A DNA stretch of 64,000 bases. It comes from Moringa oleifera. Taxonomy: Eukaryota > Streptophyta > Magnoliopsida > Brassicales > Moringaceae. The notes beneath the pieces were generated by a model. It searched no databases. It was not told where the DNA came from and saw only the letters and a list, made by a program, of their open reading frames with translations. Location of the stretch: assembly GCA_021397835.1 (NCBI GenBank), contig JAJFZO010000609.1, positions 2,167,501 to 2,231,500 on the forward strand. The letters are read 5' to 3'. The translations under genes and the position numbers were made by a program. Shown here one piece after another: positions 49,679 to 64,000 of the stretch (the first letter of the stretch is position 1; each line of letters starts with the position of its first letter).

Positions 49679-50330
49679 GGTTTGTCATCTTGATAAAGAT
49701 GGTTTTACCTCGTCGGATATTCATTCTAGTATCTGGAGCACGAAATTTATGAAATAGATCACGAAGTATTCGAACTATGATTCATACTTCATATTTAGAC
49801 CTCGTAGTTGAACTCTTTTCCTAAGTAAAGTTATATATTAGAAATAGAAATTGAAAGATTTTTCGTCTTTCAAACTCTTATTTATGCTTATTTTGATCAA
49901 AGGACAGACACTTTTTTGTATTTTATTTTTTAGTCATTATATCTATTCTATTCATTGAATAAGTGATGATCCAAGGGTTCTTACTCAGGGAATCTTTGGA
50001 CTTTAAAGGTTTTATTGAATCATCGTGGTTCTAGTATGAATCTGGGGTTTCAAATTGATTCGTAGGGTCTCAACAAGAGAATTCCTATCAATAATAAAGA
50101 AAACTAGAATAAAATAAAGCCACATTACATATAAATACCAAATAAAAAAAAGTAATAGGCAATATAAAAGATTCAAGAGGCCTGTAACGATCAACACAAG
50201 ATAAAGACGAATGAGCCGACTTGATTTTTTAGCATTTAACCACAAAAAAGAGCTTTTGGATTTTTCTTTCGTATCTTTAGATAATATTGGATGAGAGAAT
50301 TAAAAAGTTTCAAACTTTCTATTACATATC
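49679..50330. other. unassigned segment upstream of petB intron end
   Basis: About 650 bp. A minus-strand open stretch at 50012-50245 (MWLNAKKSSRLIRLYLVLIV, with a hydrophobic run) looks coding-like, but I cannot name a family. The last part merges into the petB intron. Possibly plastid spacer DNA from another place. Confidence 0.4.
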
Positions 50331-51071
<741 letters not shown>

Positions 51072-51296
51072 AGAATATAGATCATAGATATTTGTAATCA
51101 ATTATTTATCTTATTACTTGGGGAAGGAAGAATAGTTTTTCATCGCTACAAATATGGATTATTGAAAAAAAAAGTGAGACATGTATTTGGATATTTCCCT
51201 TCAACTCCACAGTATTATTTATTTGACATGAATAGTTGAATGGAATTCTATGAAGAGAAAATGGATTATGGGAGTGTGTGACTTGAACTATTGATT
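51072..51296 (+). pseudogene. petD: petB-petD spacer, petD exon 1 and first bases of petD intron
   Basis: Native continuation of petB. The 8-nt petD exon 1 ATGGGAGT is at 51268-51275, followed by intron start GTGTGACTTG. After about 20 nt of intron (TATTGATTGGGC) the sequence changes to atpA. It duplicates 33113-33330 in opposite orientation. This copy keeps the consensus GTGTG intron start, while the other has GTATA. Confidence 0.85.
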
Positions 51297-52018
51297 GGGC
51301 AAGCACAAGCTTATCACCAAATGTCTCTTCTATTACGAAGACCACCTGGTCATGAAGCTTATCCAGGAGATATTTTTTATTTGCATTCACATCTTTTAGA
51401 AAGAGCCATTAAATCAAGCTCTCAGTTAGGTGAAGGAAGTATGATTGCTTTACCAATAGTTGAGACCCAGTCGGGAGATGTTTTGGCTTATATTCTTACT
51501 AATGTAATTTCCATTACAGATGGATAAATATTCTTATCCACCGATCTATTCAATGCTGGAATCAGACCTGCTATTAATGTAGGTCTTTCTGTCTCTGGAG
51601 TCAGATTTGCAGCTCAAATTAAAGCTATGAAACAAGTAGCTGGCAAATTAAAATTGGAATTGGCTCAATTTGCCAAATTAGCAGCCTTTGCACAATTTGC
51701 TTCTGATCTCGATAAAGTTACTTAGAATCAATTGGTAAAAGATCAATGATTACGTGAGTTACTCAAACAATCCCAATCAGCCCCTCTCATAGTGGAAGAA
51801 CAAATAATGACACCGGAACGAATGGTTATCTTGATTCATTAGAATTTGGACAAGTAAGAAAATTTCTCGTTGAGTTACGTACTTACTTAAAAACGAATAA
51901 ACCTCAGTTCTAAGAGATCATATCCTCTACCAAGACATTCACTGAGGAAGCAAAAGCCGTTTTGAACGAAGTTATTTAGGAACAAATAGAACGTTTTCTA
52001 CTTTAGGAACAATTATAA
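51297..52018 (+). pseudogene. atpA: atpA 3' fragment (ATP synthase CF1 alpha)
   Basis: The last ~240 codons: [71 protein letters not shown] (51525, native Gln CAG or CAA), [51 protein letters not shown], and the end near 52016. The alpha subunit arginine finger region (SVSRVGSAAQ) is altered to [10 protein letters not shown]. Several TAG or TAA replace Gln. Promoter and 5' half are absent. Confidence 0.93.
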
Positions 52019-52190
52019 ATAGATAAAAGAAATCTTTATTATTTAATTTAATTAATTTCATTTTTATTTAATAATAATATAAGTTTTTAAGTATTAAATA
52101 AGTATATAACATATATAACTTAAGTAAGCATCTCTTATTCAAATCATTCAATATTTCTTTCTTAACATAGAAATATATATGGAAATAAAT

Positions 52191-52262
52191 TACGTCCAAT
52201 AGGATTTGAACCTATACCAAAGGTTTAGAAGACCTCTGTCCTATCCATTAGACAATGGATGT
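52191..52262 (-). tRNA. trnR-UCU: tRNA-Arg (UCU), plastid type
   Basis: Minus-strand 72-nt tRNA: D arm TGTCTAATGGATAGGACA, anticodon loop CTTCTAA (UCU), T arm TAGGTTCAAATCCTA. Acceptor reads ACATCCA and TGGACGT: the native first and third bases are changed (G-to-A, C-to-T) but pairing is mostly kept by G-U. Follows atpA in native order and opposite strand. Confidence 0.9.
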
Positions 52263-52408
52263 TTTTCATTTTGATTTTTTTTGCACTTTTTTTACTTTAC
52301 TATTTTTTGCTCGAAAAAAATAAAGAATATGTGAGACAATTTTAGGAATTGTGAATTAATACATATTCAAATAGATATTATCTTTATAATATAGAATGGG
52401 GAATCTAA

Positions 52409-53124
52409 AGCGGATAGCGGGAATCGAACCGCATCATTAGCTTGGAAGGCTAAGGGTTATAGTTGACGTTGATTCATCATTTTTAATGGCTCCTTTATGA
52501 AAGATGGATAAATTCCCAGATATAATAAGACGAGAACGAAATAAAAATGCGACCCATAACATCTATGTTAGCTTTTCTGTCTAAATGCATTCAATTTAGA
52601 GCAATTAGCTTTATAGATGATCCCTCTAGAAGAGGGAGATTATAACAATCTTTCTAGTTACTTCATTCTCTATTTCTATTTAATAGAATCCTTAGGAAAA
52701 GTATTTTGTTTCCACCGAGTTAAAACAATATTTCGATGTCTCTCATAAACTAAAGTTATCGTTTATTAGTTATTTTGCTTAAATTTTTTCTATACAAAAC
52801 AAAATTGAATTGAATATTTAGTTATGATTAGAAATAAATTTTTTTATCTTTATCCATGGATCCTTTTCTCATACTTATTCAATTGGAAATAGCGATCTAA
52901 TTCAAAAATTATGTTTTGTAATTTCATAATCCAATTTATTTTTCAATTTATGATTGACTCTTGGATACAAATCACGAGAATATATACTCTTCCTTGAATT
53001 TTTCATTGAAAGGTAAAGGATTAAATCTTTTTCAGAAATAAAGTTTTTGATCGTAAGGTGAACCAAATCAAAGGACCCCTTAACTATTAAGGGGGTTAAT
53101 AAAACGAATCATACTTTTACCTGC
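52409..53124 (-). pseudogene. trnG-UCC: trnG-UCC split gene, exon 1 mostly deleted
   Basis: Exon 2 (52409-52456) reads CCCTTAGCCTTCCAAGCTAA and the T arm, with one base missing (GATGCGGTTCGATTCCCGCT has two G before TTC where three are usual). The group II intron (about 52457-53114) follows to higher coordinates. Exon 1 should be 23 nt; only TTTTACC plus TGC remain at 53115-53124. That fits loss of 13 nt between two TACC copies. The flank CTACAATGCGATTATTG beyond it is the native upstream sequence. Not a functional tRNA. Confidence 0.82.
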
Positions 53125-54000
53125 TACAATGCGATTATTGTATATAAAAGGACTTTTTGTCGAAGAAGGTAATTGGACGTATTCAAAATAAAATAGAATT
53201 AAAAAAAAAATCCTGAAAATTAGAACATTGACACGTTTTGTCAAGAGACTTAATAAAATAAGTAAAAGAGGGCTTATTTGAGTTATTTGGTTTAATAACT
53301 AAATAAAATAAGGTCTTTTTTTTTCTTTGGTTGGAGGAATTTTGATAGATAGGGCTCAGTAAAAAGGCTTAGGTCATAACATAAAAATATATTAGCAAGA
53401 ATTCATATTTTCTTTATTTTAATATATTTAAAGATATTTTTTAAAAAAAATATAATAAAATTTATTATAAAATAAATAATATAATATAATATTTTAAAAT
53501 AAAAAATATATTATATTATTAATATATTATAATTAAGACTTTCTTTTATTTTAATAAATTAAAATAAAAAATAAATGACACTTTGATTCTTTATCACAAA
53601 CACATTTTTTTATTTCAAATAAAAAACTGAGTCATTTTAGCTATGATTAAGTAGTATGATTTGATTCGTTATACAAAAAAAAAAAAAGGCCCGGTTGGGT
53701 ACTGGCCAGGCCAAGCTGTGGAAATAAAAAAAAGACCCTTTTGAACGAGACAAAATCAAAGAGATATTCTTCTTTTTTGTATTTTTATTTGAAATATCTC
53801 TTTTGAGCTTTTTCTTTATCTAAATGGAATTTCTGATAAGAGTTTTATATATATATATATATATATATATAAATGTTGTATTGTATATAATTAATAATCT
53901 ATACAAAAAACAAAGTAAAGTATAAAAAAAGTAAAGAAGGGCTTTTTTTAACTATTACTTTTTGTGTAATGTAAGATAGTAATTATCCTTTTTTAAATTA
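53125..54000. other. trnG-trnS spacer, AT-rich with (TA)n
   Basis: No gene. Nearly pure A/T from 53410 to 53580, built of TATATTATATTATTAATATA-like words. A (TA) microsatellite of about 11 units lies at 53848-53870. Confidence 0.7.
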
Positions 54001-54088
54001 GGAAAGATGGCCGAATGGACTAAAGCGTCGGATTGCTAATCCGTTATATGAGTTATTCGTATCGAAGGTTCGAATCCCTCTCTTTTCG
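54001..54088 (+). tRNA. trnS-GCU: tRNA-Ser (GCU), plastid type
   Basis: An 88-nt class II tRNA: acceptor GGAAAGA with TCTTTTC, anticodon loop TTGCTAA, long variable arm TATATGAGTTATTCGTAT, T arm AGGTTCGAATCCCT. The D arm reads GGCCGAATGGACTAAAGC (G-to-A in GAGTGGAC). Opposite strand to trnG and trnR, as in plastids. Confidence 0.9.
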
Positions 54089-54181
54089 TTTCTGTTTTAA
54101 TGACGTGGAATTAGAATAAATAAAATCCTAATAATATTATAATTTTTATAAAAATCAAGCAAGAAAACCCTTATTTTTTTA

Positions 54182-55818
<1,637 letters not shown>

Positions 55819-55908
55819 ATAGAGTCTACTTTTTCCCCATACTATGAGTGAAAGAAAAAATGTAAAGACTACCATTAAAGCAACCCAAGCGAGACTTACT
55901 ATATCCTT
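55819..55908 (-). pseudogene. petN: petN pseudogene (cytochrome b6f subunit N)
   Basis: Minus-strand 30 codons: [29 protein letters not shown], then TAT. PetN is the smallest single-helix subunit of cytochrome b6f, normally MDIVSLAWAALMVVF to GRSGL-stop. Here the start ATG is AAG (T to A) and the stop TAG is TAT, so both ends of the frame are lost while the helix is conserved. It lies upstream of rpoB on the opposite strand, as in plastids. Confidence 0.88.
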
Positions 55909-56963
55909 GTGAATTATGTCCCCCATTTCTATGAATATGAAGAAATTATTCCATTATTGTTCATTAATAATAGTGAAATCACTAGTGCAGAGTCAAAAAA
56001 AAAAAAAGTGATTCTGACCCAACACTATTGATGAAATACTCCAAAAAATCTGCTTATAACAAGTTCTTATATGATTTATAGTGGAATTGATAAAGATTAA
56101 GCACAAGCAAACTACATACATAGTAAGACTTTTAGAAGTGTCAAAGGAATGCTATTAACATGTAGAAATAATAAGACTTATTCTTTTGCCCTTTTTTTTG
56201 TTACCCTTCATTAAGTAAAAGTCAATTATCCATCTAATCTAATATTGATTGAATGCCTGAGCACTTTGAGACTCTCATGAGTCTGTATACAAAGTTTCTT
56301 CCATCCTTTACACAACTATTAATTAGATTCCTGCTCTGGCTATCCAATCTAATTCAAAACTCAGTCAGTAAATACTACTTTAGAGAACCTCCATAGGTTT
56401 AGAATCAAAAAAGTATCAAGAGTCTTTTTCCCACGCTTGCTTTTGCTGGGAAAAATTAGGTGAGTTATATCAGTAAAACAAAGATTTCTCTTCTCTACGA
56501 ATCTTTTTTTGAACAATAGAATACACAAAAAAGCCAAGTGTTATAAAAATCAACTTTATGTTTATTGTTTCTGATTATTATGTCTTTATCTTTGCAAACA
56601 GATCAAATCATGAATACGTTTATTTTTTTTGGTATCTAATCAGATTGGAATATGTAACATCATAATAATGGTAAAAATTGGATTACTTTTTTTGATATTC
56701 TATGCAAAACTCCATGAGTCTAAGTGGTATTTATCAATTCTTTTCCATTTGTATCTTTCTGTTATAAATTCCAATTTGAGTATAATCTTTATTCTTCTGC
56801 TCCTACGTATTTCATACATTAGATATATATATGGAGTTGGGTAAAATTTCATGTGATTTAGTAAACAGAATATAAATTCCATTATTGCTAAATCGAATCA
56901 TATTCATATGATTTGATAAAGAATAAGAAATGAGATTTTTCAATAAATAAGAAATTAAAAAAA
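55909..56963. other. petN-rpoB spacer without trnC
   Basis: About 1.05 kb. Native plastids carry trnC-GCA here; I searched the minus strand for its anticodon and T-arm motifs and did not find them. No other gene seen. Confidence 0.6.
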
Positions 56964-60175
<3,212 letters not shown>

Positions 60176-60180
60176 TCAAA

Positions 60181-63009
<2,829 letters not shown>

Positions 63010-63050
63010 TCATATTGTATCTACGCTAAGTAATTCTATGACACCGGTGG

Positions 63051-64000
63051 CAACTAAAAGAAAGATCGATTCTTTGGGATCCTTCATTTCTTCAAACGGA
63101 ATGAACAGAGATAGAATTAGATCAATTACCTAAATGCCTTTCTGGATATTCCTCAATGTCCCGGCTATTCACAAAACGTGAATCATCTGCTTCTCGAAGA
63201 AATTGAAGAATTTCTTGGGAATCCTACAAGACCCATTCATTCTTTTTTCTCTGACAGATGGTGAGAACTTCATCTGAGTTCGAATCCTACTAAGAGGTCC
63301 ACTAGGGATCAAAAATTGTTGAAGAAAGAACAAGATGTTTCTTTTGTCCCTTCCAAGAAATTGAAAAATAAAGAAATAGTTAACATATTCATGATAATTA
63401 CGTATTTACAGAACACCATCTTATTTTATCCTATTTCATCAGATCTGGGATGTGATATGGTTCCGAAGGATGACTGGATATGGACAGTTCCAATAAGATT
63501 TCATTCTTGAACAAAAATCCATTTTCTGATTTATTTCATCTATTCCATGATGGGAACAGAGGGGGATACATGTTACACCACGATTTTGAATCAGAAGAAA
63601 GATTTCAAGAAATGGCAGATCTATTCACTCTATCAATAACCGAGCCGGATCTGGTGTATCATAAGGGATTCCCCTTTTCTATTGATTCCTACGGATTGGA
63701 TAAAAAAAAAATTCTTGAATGAGGTATTCAACTCTAGGGATGAATCAAAAAAGAAATCTTTATTGGTTCTACCTTCTATTTTTTAAATGAATCTTTTTAT
63801 CGAAGGATAAAAAACAATGGGTCCAGATCTCTTACAGGAATGATTTAAAAGATCCAAAACCAAAAATAGTGGTATTTGCTAGCAACAACATAATGGAAGT
63901 AGTCAATCGATATAGATTGATCCAAAATCTGATTCAAATCCAATGTATCACCTATGGAAGAAATGTATTGAATCAATTCCTTTTAACGAATAGATTCGAT
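63051..64000 (+). pseudogene. ycf2: ycf2 fragment, second copy (runs off the window)
   Basis: Forward-strand match to the middle 5' part of ycf2, inverted relative to 41050-42030. Readable blocks are [18 protein letters not shown] (frame-shifted counterpart of [13 protein letters not shown]), [24 protein letters not shown], [20 protein letters not shown] (63316), [20 protein letters not shown] (63480) and [20 protein letters not shown]. It follows rpoC1 directly, where rpoC2 should be, so this is another joint. It continues past 64000. Confidence 0.9.

Overview
The window is a decayed mosaic of plastid (chloroplast) DNA from a flowering plant. It is interrupted once by about 9 kb of broken Ty3/gypsy retrotransposon. 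It is almost certainly nuclear DNA (a NUPT, nuclear plastid DNA). Nearly every plastid gene is recognisable but carries stops and frameshifts. Many stops are what C-to-T or G-to-A change would produce (CGA to TGA, TGG to TGA or TAG), and gene order breaks at about ten joints. Group II introns are still in place (ndhA, petD, petB, rps12, ndhB, rpl2, rpoC1) and ndhD keeps an unedited ACG start, so DNA was transferred, not edited RNA. The ACG start and complete ndh set suggest a eudicot. The species cannot be named from this.

Layout: (A) 1-1505, large single copy: psbZ, trnG-GCC, trnfM, 3' rps14. (B) 1505-21735, one nearly colinear small-single-copy run: ycf1 3' part, rps15, ndhH, ndhA, ndhI, ndhG, ndhE, psaC, ndhD, ccsA, trnL-UAG, rpl32, ndhF, then inverted-repeat DNA with ycf1 5' end, trnN, trnR-ACG and rrn5. 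(C) 21736-31130: minus-strand Ty3/gypsy remnants (gag twice, RT end, two RNase H domains, integrase) and unassigned DNA. (D) 31131-33340: rpoA 3' end, petD, petB-petD spacer. (E) 33340-36755, inverted repeat: rps12 3' exons, rps7, ndhB exon 1. (F) 36755-46545: ycf2, trnI-CAU, rpl23, rpl2, rps19 fragment, trnH, psbA, i.e. an inverted-repeat/large-single-copy junction. (G) 46545-49678: second ycf1 piece, inverted relative to B. (H) 49678-51296: unassigned DNA, petB, petD exon 1. (I) 51296-54300 and beyond: atpA 3' end, trnR-UCU, trnG-UCC, trnS-GCU, psbI. (J) 55819-63050: petN, rpoB, rpoC1. (K) 63051-64000: a second ycf2 piece, inverted relative to F.

In a living plastid these genes would encode photosystem I and II, cytochrome b6f, NDH, ATP synthase and plastid transcription and translation parts. 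Here they do not work together: the set is rearranged, most reading frames are broken, and several catalytic or metal-binding residues are lost (ndhI, psaC, rpoC1). Only short genes (psbZ, psbI, the rps12 exons, some tRNAs) look intact, which by itself does not show function.

I looked for a new biological system and found none I can support. The interest lies in how the mosaic was built: repeated plastid pieces in opposite orientation, short matching sequence at breakpoints, small deletions between direct repeats, and a duplicated gag inside the retroelement. Comparisons with intact plastid genes rest on my knowledge of those families, not on an alignment.
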